Shown piece by piece: positions 16,595-25,164 of a stretch of DNA of 64,000 nucleotides (its first letter is position 1; each line of letters begins with the position of its first letter). This DNA comes from Filomicrobium sp. (GTDB taxonomy: Bacteria; Pseudomonadota; Alphaproteobacteria; Rhizobiales; Hyphomicrobiaceae). Where the stretch lies: positions 1,676,606 to 1,740,605 of the forward strand of contig CP051234.1 of assembly GCA_017792465.1 (NCBI GenBank). Reading direction: 5' to 3'. Both the position numbers and the translations under genes were made by a program. Below the pieces are notes generated by a model that did no database searches, was not told the DNA's origin, and saw only the letters and a list, made by a program, of their open reading frames with translations.

Positions 16595-19500
16595 ATGAGA
16601 TCAGCACTTATCGCATTTTCCACCGCGTGGGCATTTTTCACAGCTGTTTGCTCAACGACTCATGCTCGTACCGAATGGCGGCTGCACAGCGATACCACCT
16701 GTGTGACGCGGCAGGCAATCATTGACCGCATGGCGAAAGGAACGCGTGTTAATATCCGTTCCAGAAAGGTTGAGGCGGGAGATGGTTTTCGAATTCGCTG
16801 GAAGCGTGGTCGGTTTCCCGAACGCGAGCCAGTTTATTTAATGTTTTCGTTCGATCAGCCGGTTCGTGTGAAGGGCAAAGGCTTTTACGCGCTTTTACCC
16901 AATGCGCGAGCAGCTTTTAATATCGACTGGGAGAATGAGTATACGCGTGTCGTAATTCCATACTACGGAACCCGTGTGCCAAAATCGGGAAACCTAGAGG
17001 TTACTCCCCTGCTTGCCCAGCCGCTGGTCGTGAAGTGGTCTGTCATTGGTTTCGATGGTTGCGCACAGCACATCTCGGAGCAAAACGCCAGCGAGCTCAC
17101 CCTAGATGTGCATACGACGGGGAAGCCGGAAATTGTAGTAAATGACGCCGCGTCTCTCGGAGCACCTGAGAAAGTGTTTGTGTCACCTGATGGCTCACGA
17201 CACTTGGAAGTTTATGATGGGCGATATCGTTTGCTCGATGCGGCAACCGGGGCCGAAATCTCGGAGCCTGTCGGAACAACACCGCGTTTTTCTCCGACCG
17301 GCCGGTTCGTTGCCGCCTACGTTGATGATAGTAGCTCCATGGAAGTTATTGACGCCGTGGATGGGCGACCGAGCTTCAAGATACCCGCGCACACTTGGAC
17401 CCATCTGGCATGGTCCAATCACGACAGTTTCTATGTTCTGGTAACATGGCAATATGGTATGACGCGTCCGGGCGCTTCGATGGGTAACGGGGACATCGGT
17501 TTTTTTGAGAGAGGCTGCAATCTAGGCTGCAGAGGCATCGATAATCACGGTTTGATGTTTGATCTTGAGAACAACGTGTTCGCCTTGAATCAAACTACTT
17601 GGGGATCGGACGGCGAGAGCTATGGGGCCCTGTCACTAACCGGCAAGCCTTTGCACAGGCAAAACGAAGCCTATGGCTACCGTGCTGACATACATGACCC
17701 AGGACAATTTGAGAAACTCGTGCGCCAAAGCTACGGCGTCACCAAGTTTGTTCCACCAAAACGCTGGCCCAACCGCCGAACGCTGCTCTTTTCGCACGTT
17801 ATTGAAGATATAGAACCAGGCGACCTCGAATGGACCAAAGGTCAGATCCTGCAACCGCATCCGCTTGAACGTCGTAACCTTGCGGCTGCATCAAGCGAAA
17901 ATACGCGAGGGTTTGCGACGAATTGGCGGAGCAAAGCTCGATCCTTAACTTGTAATAGTTCAGAAGGCCAGTGCCGGGATGTCCAGGAACGCGGTCTGGT
18001 TCGGCGACTCCGCGATTTTGGACTTGAGATCCACCCATTTACAAAAGTTGAGCACTTTCCCTTTCCTGGGGGAAAGGCCACGAGAGGATATTGGCCGAAT
18101 TCGGAAGGCGGTCAACGCTTCCTAACAAAGATTACCAAGCGCATTTCAAGAGAGACAGGCTTTCCTTACAGCAAGTTTTCACAGGAAGATTTCCAATGTT
18201 TCACCGAAAACCAACGTAGTGTATTTGACGATGCCTGGCGCTGGGAGCATGAGGGAGTTACTTATTGGCTGACCTCAAGTGAATGTATCGAGGGTACCGG
18301 TCGGTTTCCTTATCCTGCAACGTCATTGTATAGCTCCGCTTCCCCCAGCGGTATCCTTTCGACGACTTCCCAAATCAACGGCGATGTCTTTGTCTCGAAT
18401 TCCCTTTCGCTGGATGGGTTGGACAACCACGGATTAAAAATTCGTGCTTTTGGCCATCTGATCCTGATCCATAAAAAAGACGGTGCGGGTTACGGTATCG
18501 TGGACGCTCGAACAGGGAAAGTTCTCAAGTTGCAGGGAAGTCTGCCACGAGGCGACATCCTTGACGATGCCTATCTATCCAAGGACGGTCGTCATGTTGT
18601 CACCGTCCAAACAGACGGCAGCTTTTTCCTAATCGAGATTGATACGGGTCGCACAAAACTTCATGGGCGATACGCCGACGACGAACTCGTTATCTGGACA
18701 ACAGACATCCTCTACGACGCCACTGCCGAGGGGGCACACTTTGTATCCTTCAAGTTTCCGGGACGTATTGGTGAATATTCATTCCAACAGTACGAGCAAC
18801 AACTCCGAGTCAAAGGGCTGTTAATGCAGGTTCTGGCGGGGCGGCGTGTAAAAGGACAGATCATTGTTGCGCCCCCGCCTGAGTTGACCGTGAAGCTGGC
18901 GCCTAATCCGCAAACAAATATGATTGTAGCGTCGGCACGGATCACCGCCAGTGTGCCAGTCTCGGAAATCAGGGTATTTCAGGACGGGCTCTTAACCGAC
19001 AAGATCTCTATCGTGTCTGGCAAGACCAGCGTATCGTGGAAGGGATCGGTCAAGCGCCTTGATGGCACGCGTTGGATCTCGCTGGTCGCGATTGACGCTA
19101 ATGGAGTCGCCAGTCTGCCCGTCGGATGGGACATAGGGCCAGATACTGTAGGCCAACGACGAGTCCATGTCCTTGCTGTCGGCATCGACAAGTACAAAGC
19201 TGAAGATATTCCCGATCTAGACATGGCCGAGCATGATGCAAGGACATTCTCAGATGCGATTTCGCAGTTCGCGAAAACCCCAGCATCAAACATTGAGGTG
19301 GCGTCGATGACGGTCTTGTCGGGCGCGGAGGCCACACCTGATCGCATTTATGGGGCAATGGAAAAACTAGTTACACAGGCAAAACCTGGTGAAACGGTCA
19401 CAATTTTCTTCGCCGGGCACGGCGCTCGCGATGACCTGGGGCAATATTTCCTTGCAACTGCAGATACGCGGCTCGGTGATTTAAGCGGTACATCTGTAAG

Positions 19501-19948
19501 CTGGTCAAAAATTGCAGGAATCCTGGCCCGTGCACGCACCCGTGTCGCCATATTCATCGACGCATGTCACAGCGGTGCTGCTGGCACGAAGTTTTTCGCA
19601 ATTAATGACGGAGCAGCGGCCAGCGTTCTCGACAAAATTCCTTCCGGAGTTGTCGTATTCGCAGCCTCCAAGGGGCGGGAGTTTTCCTATGAAAACGCGG
19701 AGCTCGGCGGTGGTATTTTCAGCCTCGCGTTCGCAGATGTCATCGCAAATGAACGCGGTGCGCATGACCTCAACAATAATGGCGCCATTGAGATCAGCGA
19801 ACTGTTTGTCGGTATGAAGCGCAAGGTCGTAGTCGATGGAGCGCCTGTTCGAAAGGCGTATGCAGAAGACTTGGAGCTGAGCACGGTCGGCACCCAGACT
19901 CCCTGGATTGCACGCAACCAGATGGTTGGCGACTTTGCTCTGTTTTAA
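16595..19948 (+). CDS. Secreted caspase-like (C14/metacaspase) protein with propeller-like N-terminus
   Basis: 1117 residues from ATG 16595 (TTG 16586 adds three). A signal peptide (residues 1-24) implies a periplasmic or exported protein. Residues about 190-780 contain short repeated strands (for example VFVSPDGSRHLEVYDG, AYLSKDGRHVVTVQTD) suggesting a degenerate beta-propeller. The C-terminal peptidase C14 domain (about 850-1050) has both catalytic residues: His942 in FFAGHGA and Cys991 in FIDACHSG. It is followed by an EF-hand-like loop near residue 1058 (DLNNNGAIEISE), which fits calcium-dependent metacaspases. Its role, death effector or secreted processing protease, is open. Confidence 0.82.
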   Translation: MRSALIAFSTAWAFFTAVCSTTHARTEWRLHSDTTCVTRQAIIDRMAKGTRVNIRSRKVEAGDGFRIRWKRGRFPEREPVYLMFSFDQPVRVKGKGFYALLPNARAAFNIDWENEYTRVVIPYYGTRVPKSGNLEVTPLLAQPLVVKWSVIGFDGCAQHISEQNASELTLDVHTTGKPEIVVNDAASLGAPEKVFVSPDGSRHLEVYDGRYRLLDAATGAEISEPVGTTPRFSPTGRFVAAYVDDSSSMEVIDAVDGRPSFKIPAHTWTHLAWSNHDSFYVLVTWQYGMTRPGASMGNGDIGFFERGCNLGCRGIDNHGLMFDLENNVFALNQTTWGSDGESYGALSLTGKPLHRQNEAYGYRADIHDPGQFEKLVRQSYGVTKFVPPKRWPNRRTLLFSHVIEDIEPGDLEWTKGQILQPHPLERRNLAAASSENTRGFATNWRSKARSLTCNSSEGQCRDVQERGLVRRLRDFGLEIHPFTKVEHFPFPGGKATRGYWPNSEGGQRFLTKITKRISRETGFPYSKFSQEDFQCFTENQRSVFDDAWRWEHEGVTYWLTSSECIEGTGRFPYPATSLYSSASPSGILSTTSQINGDVFVSNSLSLDGLDNHGLKIRAFGHLILIHKKDGAGYGIVDARTGKVLKLQGSLPRGDILDDAYLSKDGRHVVTVQTDGSFFLIEIDTGRTKLHGRYADDELVIWTTDILYDATAEGAHFVSFKFPGRIGEYSFQQYEQQLRVKGLLMQVLAGRRVKGQIIVAPPPELTVKLAPNPQTNMIVASARITASVPVSEIRVFQDGLLTDKISIVSGKTSVSWKGSVKRLDGTRWISLVAIDANGVASLPVGWDIGPDTVGQRRVHVLAVGIDKYKAEDIPDLDMAEHDARTFSDAISQFAKTPASNIEVASMTVLSGAEATPDRIYGAMEKLVTQAKPGETVTIFFAGHGARDDLGQYFLATADTRLGDLSGTSVSWSKIAGILARARTRVAIFIDACHSGAAGTKFFAINDGAAASVLDKIPSGVVVFAASKGREFSYENAELGGGIFSLAFADVIANERGAHDLNNNGAIEISELFVGMKRKVVVDGAPVRKAYAEDLELSTVGTQTPWIARNQMVGDFALF

Positions 19949-19965
19949 TTCTTGCTCGAACCTGA

Positions 19966-20544
19966 CTATCGCACTCGCATTGCTCTTATCCGAGCATCAA
20001 TCTCGGCAGGCGATGGATTGGTTTTCTTGATCCAGACTTCCAATTCGGCCGCCAACTCCCGCTGACGGTGATCGGGCAAGTCGGACCTGTTTACCGCCCG
20101 GCTCCCGCTACGAAGGCTCCAACGTGGACCAAAAGCATAAACAGCGCTGTACATTACCTTCGCAGTGATTGTGTCGACTCCGGAAGTCAGCATCGCATCG
20201 TAAAACATCCGATGAACCTTCTTCCAAGCTACGTTTCGGGATTGGCAATAATAATCATGCAGTACGGCTGCCTTTCGGTACTTTCCGGAGAACGGTGGGT
20301 ACAGCGACCAGAAAAACTGGGGGACTGACGCGCCGTCGGTTTCGGTTCCAGGTTTAACGCGCCAAGCTGCATCGTCATCATCGAAAAAGGCGAATGGCTG
20401 AACCACTCGAAGATTGCGGCCATCATCGAGTACTTCGATTACCAAACTCCCTTCAAAGCGGCCCGCCGCCAACGTTACTGTCGAGTTGAAAAGAGTGAAA
20501 CAAACATAACAAGCCAATAGCCGTTTGAAGCCGTGGTTCAACAT
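19966..20544 (-). CDS. DUF1353-family exported protein
   Basis: 192 residues with a signal-like N-terminus (FKRLLACYVCFTLFNSTVTLA). The core has DUF1353 landmarks: TDGASVPQFFWSLYPPFSGKYRKAAVLHDYYC and a following helix with MFYDAML. DUF1353 proteins are common in phages and islands and have no fixed function; the conserved His-Asp pair (VLHDYY) hints at an enzyme. It is convergent with the caspase-like gene with 17 bases between stops. Confidence 0.75.
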   Translation of the reverse strand: MLNHGFKRLLACYVCFTLFNSTVTLAAGRFEGSLVIEVLDDGRNLRVVQPFAFFDDDDAAWRVKPGTETDGASVPQFFWSLYPPFSGKYRKAAVLHDYYCQSRNVAWKKVHRMFYDAMLTSGVDTITAKVMYSAVYAFGPRWSLRSGSRAVNRSDLPDHRQRELAAELEVWIKKTNPSPAEIDARIRAMRVR

Positions 20545-20954
20545 CCACCATTTCTCCGGTTGCGCAGCCCATCGCGACCCATCGGAATTTCATCGTTCTT
20601 TTACTTCGAGCCGCGACGAGCAAAAGGAGGCGTTCTTTCAGCTATACTTGTGAGTGGCACTTTGCCGCCATGTCCAGCCCCTTCGTGGCCGTTACGTCCT
20701 GTATCTGTTCCGACGCAGTGAGAGCATAACCGGACGACTCCTTATACGGCAACCTCCGCATTCGTCCTTTTCTGCATTGGGTCAGGCGCGTTGAGTTGTT
20801 AGTGCTATGGACTCATCTGCTCTGTCACGCATAGCAGACTTGGCGGTAGGGCAATCTTAGTGGTTGCACTTTCGGGACGGTAGAAAAGCACCTTCCGTCA
20901 CAAAACGAGACGGCATCAGTCACGCGTAATCACGCTTTGAAATGGCCCCTGCCT
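20545..20954. other. Non-coding gap
   Basis: About 410 bases between two minus-strand genes. No supported coding region, repeat or terminator was seen. It should hold the promoter of the DUF1353 gene. Confidence 0.45.
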
Positions 20955-21356
20955 TTATTTCCCAAGTCGGGAGTCTTTCAACCAGATCGATCGTCCGTCA
21001 ACCGACGTGGCCGTTCCGGTACAAGTGACACTGTCGCCGATTGAGATTGCTAGAAGTGCGTTGACGTCAGCGCCAACCAGCATGCACGATACACGAATAC
21101 CGCACGTCACTTGGCCATCGATCGCGTAATCGGCGAGGAGGGCCTCATAGACCTTGCTGACTCGAAATGTAACCGTCGTCTGCAGACCTTCCAATTGTTT
21201 GTAGGCATGGTCGGTTTGAAGATCTGTCTTTCGGCTGGCACTGCGCTTGATCGCGCAGGCTTTCGCGAACACGTCAACTTCCTCGGCTGACGCGGCACTG
21301 GCAGCACTTGTACCTATAAAACAGCAGACGAAAATGGCTAGGCTTCGACTCAGCAT
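20955..21356 (-). CDS. Small exported hypothetical protein
   Basis: 133 residues with a clear signal peptide (MLSRSLAIFVCCFIGTSAASA). The mature part is beta-rich with four cysteines (KACAIK, VTCGIR, VSCMLV, SVTCTG) and resembles small OB-fold-like exported proteins (for example SIGDSVTCTGTATSVDGRSIWLKDSRL). It is transcribed divergently from the XRE regulator, and the intergenic operators at 21384 and 21441 probably control it. Confidence 0.65.
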   Translation of the reverse strand: MLSRSLAIFVCCFIGTSAASAASAEEVDVFAKACAIKRSASRKTDLQTDHAYKQLEGLQTTVTFRVSKVYEALLADYAIDGQVTCGIRVSCMLVGADVNALLAISIGDSVTCTGTATSVDGRSIWLKDSRLGK

Positions 21357-21383
21357 TCATTCCTCCCCAAGCACTCAACAATA

Positions 21384-21398
21384 AGACCATAATGGTCT
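21384..21398. promoter_or_regulatory. XRE operator O1
   Basis: Inverted repeat AGACC-ATAAT-GGTCT, matching the GAGACC-N5-GGTCTC consensus of the site at 21441. It lies 28 bases upstream of the minus-strand exported-protein gene. Confidence 0.7.
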
Positions 21399-21440
21399 CA
21401 TGATAGAGCCCATAACGCACCTGGACGGATGTGGCAATCG

Positions 21441-21459
21441 TGAGACCGAATTGGTCTCA
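21441..21459. promoter_or_regulatory. XRE operator O2 overlapping the start codon
   Basis: Perfect 7-5-7 inverted repeat TGAGACC-GAATT-GGTCTCA whose last base is the A of the XRE gene's ATG. It leaves no room for a Shine-Dalgarno, so the mRNA may be leaderless and repression would directly occlude the start region. Confidence 0.75.
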
Positions 21460-21806
21460 TGCAGGTGTTCGCAGATAACTTGAGAAAGCATGCGGATGCG
21501 CTGGGCATCTCTCATGCTGAGATCGCCCGGCGGGCGGGCCTGACGGCCCGCGCGTTCAGTCACTATGTGACCGGCGAGCGAGAGCCCAATTTACCCGCGT
21601 TGGTTAGGGTCTCGGCTGTGCTCGGGGTGACACCAGACGTACTCCTCGGGGTCGAGCCAGAAAAAGGCAAGAATAACGACGAGCGAACTCGTTTGATGAA
21701 ACGAGTGGTATCGGCATGCGAACCACTGGATCTCGCAGACCTTCAGTTAGTCGATGCTATTATTCAGACGCTTTCAGAACGGCTGCCGGTCCGATCCAAT
21801 GATTAG
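21459..21806 (+). CDS. XRE-family repressor
   Basis: 115-residue regulator with an N-terminal Cro/C1-type helix-turn-helix (LGISHAEIARRAGLTARAFSHYVTGEREPNLPALVRVSAVLGV) and a short helical C-terminal part. ATG 21459 has no upstream Shine-Dalgarno because the operator reaches the start codon; an in-frame GTG at 21465 is an alternative. It very likely represses itself and the divergent exported-protein gene through the two GAGACC/GGTCTC sites. It could also respond to island excision or stress. Confidence 0.88.
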   Translation: MQVFADNLRKHADALGISHAEIARRAGLTARAFSHYVTGEREPNLPALVRVSAVLGVTPDVLLGVEPEKGKNNDERTRLMKRVVSACEPLDLADLQLVDAIIQTLSERLPVRSND

Positions 21807-22213
21807 CGACAATGCTACCTTCCGATGTCGCGAAACCATGCCGGAGCTGGGTGGCAAATATTTCGCTTTATCCCAGGAGCGGAACTCGACCTAGCCAGTC
21901 CATGCCGACCAAGCGGCATGTCCGCTTGGTGAGTGGGTGCGACATTTCGATGGATACTCAATGGCGGTTCGTACCCACTGGGCTGACCGAAGCATCGCAG
22001 CCTGCAGCTAGAGCTTGGACGAGTTTGCCCACGGGGGACTTGCTGTCGCCCTGCAGTCCGCGCTCCAGATAGCGGCCAGACATTTTCTGTAACTCGGGTC
22101 GCCGACCTTCCTTCCCGTCCATTCACCCAATGTGCACAACCGGCACACGCAAGAGCCTTGACAACCACATCCTCCTTCACCATCTTCACGTCATCCACGT
22201 GAAGGATTTTAGA
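21807..22213. other. Regulatory gap upstream of the STAS/GHKL-Gabija block
   Basis: No supported gene. Its right end carries a TTGACA (22158-22163) 17 bases before CATCTT, a plausible promoter for the six downstream genes, followed by the overlapping hairpins described at 22173-22206. Confidence 0.5.
22173..22206 (+). promoter_or_regulatory. Overlapping inverted repeats covering the ribosome-binding site
   Basis: CTTCACGT (22184-22191) pairs with ACGTGAAG (22197-22204), and TCCTTCAC (22173-22180) pairs with GTGAAGGA (22199-22206). Both 3' arms contain the GAAGGA ribosome-binding site of the STAS-like gene, so the two hairpins are mutually exclusive and each would hide it. Alternatively the first palindrome is an operator for the winged-helix protein encoded next. 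Confidence 0.5.
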
Positions 22214-22795
22214 ATGCGGTTGAACCTGAAAAAGGTCGTGGGCGGCAAGAAGGTACTTGGCGGCGCCGTTGAGGGCCGGCGCCATCTCGCCCGGCTGCTC
22301 GAAGCCATTGGCCGAGATCCCGATGTGCCGGAACCCTTGTTTGTGGATTACGAAGGCATCGAGCTTGCCACTGCCAGTTACCAGCGTGAGACGATTGGCG
22401 CCTTGCAGGGCCTGATTCGTGGACGGCGGTCGAATCATTACCTGGTCATCGCCAATGCCAACTCTGCGGTGCGCGACGACCTCGAACTGCTAGCCCGCGC
22501 AAGCGGTATGGCACTCCTAGTTTGTCTGCTCGATGCCGGGGGCAAGGTGTCGAAGCCCGGCATTCTCGGCGTGCTCGACCCCAAGGCGCAAGCGACCTTC
22601 GACCTGGTTTGCGAGCGCGGCGAGACCGACGCCAAGGAACTTATGGACGCCAAGGCAGGCCAAGAGGGCGTTGGCCACACTGCCTGGAACAACAGGTTGG
22701 CAGGCCTCGTCCAGCAGGGCTTGATCGCGGAATACACGGCGGGAAAAGCCAAGCGCTACCGGCCGGTGCTGAAGAGGAATTTTCATGGGCATTGA
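22214..22795 (+). CDS. STAS-like domain plus winged-helix protein
   Basis: 193 residues from ATG 22214 (GAAGGA 7 bases upstream; a longer frame starts at 22130). Residues about 40-110 look like a STAS-like fold (LFVDYEGIELATASYQRETIGAL), the class found in anti-anti-sigma switches. Residues about 125-190 form a winged helix (FDLVCERGETDAKELMD ... TAWNNRLAGLVQQGLIAE). STAS and GHKL proteins often work as partner-switching pairs, and a GHKL protein is encoded three genes later. The stop overlaps the next start, so it is the first gene of an operon. Role: probable sensor/regulator (inference). Confidence 0.65.
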   Translation: MRLNLKKVVGGKKVLGGAVEGRRHLARLLEAIGRDPDVPEPLFVDYEGIELATASYQRETIGALQGLIRGRRSNHYLVIANANSAVRDDLELLARASGMALLVCLLDAGGKVSKPGILGVLDPKAQATFDLVCERGETDAKELMDAKAGQEGVGHTAWNNRLAGLVQQGLIAEYTAGKAKRYRPVLKRNFHGH

Positions 22796-23135
22796 TTTCA
22801 TCGAACGCAGCAAGAAGACGATTAACGCCGGCTACGACCGTCGCCGCTACGACCTCGCCCGAGAGGGCTTGTTTACCCAGCATCCCGAATGCGCGCGCTA
22901 TGCAGGACGAATCAAGCTGCGTCCCGGGAGAAGAGTCGAAGTCGGTGAGGACGTCCTGATCGAGGAGCGGGACGGCCGGTTTTTCGCCTCCCGTGGCATG
23001 GACGTCATCGGTGATTTCCGCAATCCGCCACCTGCCCTGCGCGCGGCAGTGCGCGATTACGGCGGCGCCATGCCCGGCTGGGTCGAAAGCGTGATGGAGC
23101 TTAGCGGCGCCGCGGAGATCGTTCCTTGCCCTTGA
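22785..23135 (+). CDS. Small hypothetical protein of the STAS/GHKL operon
   Basis: 116 residues, overlapping the STAS-like gene by 11 bases, with AGAGGAA before its ATG. It is soluble and basic at the start (MGIDFIERSKKTINAGYDRRRYDLA). A compact beta-rich centre (RPGRRVEVGEDVLIEERDGRFFA) suggests a small barrel. Family not recognised. The tight overlaps on both sides suggest a stoichiometric partner of its neighbours. Confidence 0.65.
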   Translation: MGIDFIERSKKTINAGYDRRRYDLAREGLFTQHPECARYAGRIKLRPGRRVEVGEDVLIEERDGRFFASRGMDVIGDFRNPPPALRAAVRDYGGAMPGWVESVMELSGAAEIVPCP

Positions 23136-24259
23136 ACCTGCACAAGAACATGACGGCCGATGCTGTTTTGCGTCTAGAATCCAGTCTGCGCGATATCGGT
23201 CCGGCAGCACCCTGCGGCATGGGTTGCGCGAGCTGCATCGACTTCGAACTGTGCGGTGGCCTGCATCTCAAGAATGGCTTCTTCGATTGCGGCGAGCTCT
23301 GCTGCGGCAAGCCCGAAACCTGCAATGGCCGCATGTGCCGTTTCAAAATGGCCGACTATGCTTGGCGCCATGCCGAGGTTGGCGGCTTTGATCTATCCCC
23401 GATTCCTCCGGCACCGCGGCACGAAATCGCACCACTCCCGTTAATCGCCCCAATGATCTACCATGGGAAGCGCCGGAGCCAACCATTCGTGGCTCCCGTC
23501 GTCGCCGTACCACTGCGGGCTCTTTATCATAGAGAATGTGGTGCGCCGCGGTTCCGCTCCAGAACGCAGCTGTTTGACAGTTTTAAGATCGACGCAGCTG
23601 CGCGGATCATCGTGGTCGGCATCGACAATGACGCCGTTGTTGAGCGTTGGTGGAGCTTGTCAGAGAAGCGCAAAGACATCCTGCACAATCTTCAGCACGA
23701 GCTTGTTGTAGACCTCGTCGCGGTACCCAATTTCTCCCTTGCACTGAGCTGGCCTCGCTGGAGCGATCTCTATTCGATGAAGCGCATTGGGCTCAGCTGG
23801 CAGGAGCTGAGTGCGGGCGGCATCCCAACGGCGCTGCATCCCAACGGTCGCACGGACCAGGACTTCAAGCGCTGGCGGGAGTTCATTGCAGCGCGTCCAG
23901 AGATCACGCACCTTTCGTTCGAATTCACGACAGGTGCTAGAGGGCCGATGCAACGAGAAAAATACGCTAGGTACCTTGCCGACATTGCGCGAGCAGCGGA
24001 ACGTCCACTGCATCTCATCGTGATGGGAGGTCAGGCGGTATGGCCGCAGTTGGCCGAATCGTTTGCAGCGCTCACCATCATCGAAACTTCGATCTTTATG
24101 AAGACTCTGTTTCGCCAGCGCGCGTTTCCTCGCGGCAACCGCGGATTGCGATACGAGCTCGCTACCACGGCGCTCGGTGCGGATGTCGACGATCTCATCA
24201 GTTGGAATGCCGAAGTCATAGGTGCGCGCAAAGCTCTGCACGCCGCTGTGCCTGTCTAA
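23126..24259 (+). CDS. Cys-rich hypothetical protein (possible Fe-S protein, DUF4417-like core)
   Basis: 377 residues from TTG 23126, favoured by GGAG 8 bases upstream; ATG 23150 has no such site. Nine cysteines lie at residues 30-71 (30, 34, 37, 43, 55, 59, 60, 66, 71), beginning with C-x3-C-x2-C as in radical-SAM enzymes but lacking the usual aromatic residue and followed by more cysteines, so an Fe-S or zinc cluster is likelier. The remaining 300 residues alternate strand and helix (VVDLVAVPNFSLALSW, FIAARPEITHLSFEF, LHLIVMGGQAVWPQL), suggesting a TIM-barrel-like fold reminiscent of DUF4417. Enzymatic role unknown. Confidence 0.6.
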   Translation: MPLNLHKNMTADAVLRLESSLRDIGPAAPCGMGCASCIDFELCGGLHLKNGFFDCGELCCGKPETCNGRMCRFKMADYAWRHAEVGGFDLSPIPPAPRHEIAPLPLIAPMIYHGKRRSQPFVAPVVAVPLRALYHRECGAPRFRSRTQLFDSFKIDAAARIIVVGIDNDAVVERWWSLSEKRKDILHNLQHELVVDLVAVPNFSLALSWPRWSDLYSMKRIGLSWQELSAGGIPTALHPNGRTDQDFKRWREFIAARPEITHLSFEFTTGARGPMQREKYARYLADIARAAERPLHLIVMGGQAVWPQLAESFAALTIIETSIFMKTLFRQRAFPRGNRGLRYELATTALGADVDDLISWNAEVIGARKALHAAVPV

Positions 24260-24274
24260 AAGGGACGACGTAAC

Positions 24275-25111
24275 ATGCTGTCATCGGACCTAACATATGA
24301 GTTTCTCGACGATCTGGCCGTGGCTGTCGACGAAGGTACTCTCAGCCCGGATGCAGAATTATCGCGGTCGGTCGTTGCGAGCAGGATCGGCCCCCTAGTA
24401 GAGTTAATGATGTTGCACGCGCAAAGCCGCTGGCCGCGCAGTGTCATGGAGAACATTAAGGAAGGCAGATTCCAGGACTTCATGACCGCGCTTCGTGCCC
24501 GCCGCAACCTTTGGATCGGCGCCAACGGCACGATCGGTTTCATGCGTCTCGGCGAAGACTACGGGGATGATGAAGAAACCCGCTGGACCAGTTTCGGACT
24601 GAAGTCCGACAAGGCGATGCAGACGGTAGGGTTGCCTGCGGGCCTGGCAGGCCAGTTGGTCGGTGCGACTAAGGAGTTGCACTCAAATGTCTACGAGCAC
24701 AGCGAAAGAAGCCGGAGTGGTATCGTAGCTTTCGCAGTGCATAAGAAAATGGCCGAGTTCATCGTCGCCGATAGCGGCATCGGGGTGCTGGCGAGCCTCC
24801 GCACCAATCCGGTCCATACGGGTTTGCAGCGCGACGGGGAGGCGTTGCATCTCGCCTTGCAGCCCGGTGTTTCCCGGTACGCAAGCGATCCCACTCGTGG
24901 ACACGGCTTCGACCTGATGTTCACCGGGCTCCTCAACCACGGTAGCAAATTGCGCTTCCGCTCCGGCACTGCAGCCGTGACCATTGACGGCCTAGCAAAG
25001 GGAAATCCTGTCCCGATCATCCGTGACCGCCCTGCCTTGCCAGGCTTCCTGATTGGCGTCGATTGCCATGCGACTGGTCGAAGCGGTCGGCGCATAGTTG
25101 GCTGTACCTGA
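24275..25111 (+). CDS. GHKL-fold ATPase
   Basis: 278 residues. Bergerat-fold motifs are clear: N-box ELHSNVYEHS (residues 134-143), G1 DSGIGV (166-171) and G2 RGHGFDLMF (208-216). The N-terminal 120 residues are helical and unassigned. No membrane segment or histidine phosphoacceptor is visible, so it resembles an anti-sigma-factor-like kinase or a MORC/HSP90-like switch rather than a classical sensor kinase. AGGGA precedes the ATG, 15 bases after the Cys-rich gene. The STAS-like protein upstream is its natural partner. It is followed after 53 bases by the Gabija-like genes. Confidence 0.75.
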   Translation: MLSSDLTYEFLDDLAVAVDEGTLSPDAELSRSVVASRIGPLVELMMLHAQSRWPRSVMENIKEGRFQDFMTALRARRNLWIGANGTIGFMRLGEDYGDDEETRWTSFGLKSDKAMQTVGLPAGLAGQLVGATKELHSNVYEHSERSRSGIVAFAVHKKMAEFIVADSGIGVLASLRTNPVHTGLQRDGEALHLALQPGVSRYASDPTRGHGFDLMFTGLLNHGSKLRFRSGTAAVTIDGLAKGNPVPIIRDRPALPGFLIGVDCHATGRSGRRIVGCT

Positions 25112-25164
25112 TTAGCATCCCGCTCACCGTGGTACAGCGGACATTACAGCCAAGAGTAGGTTAC

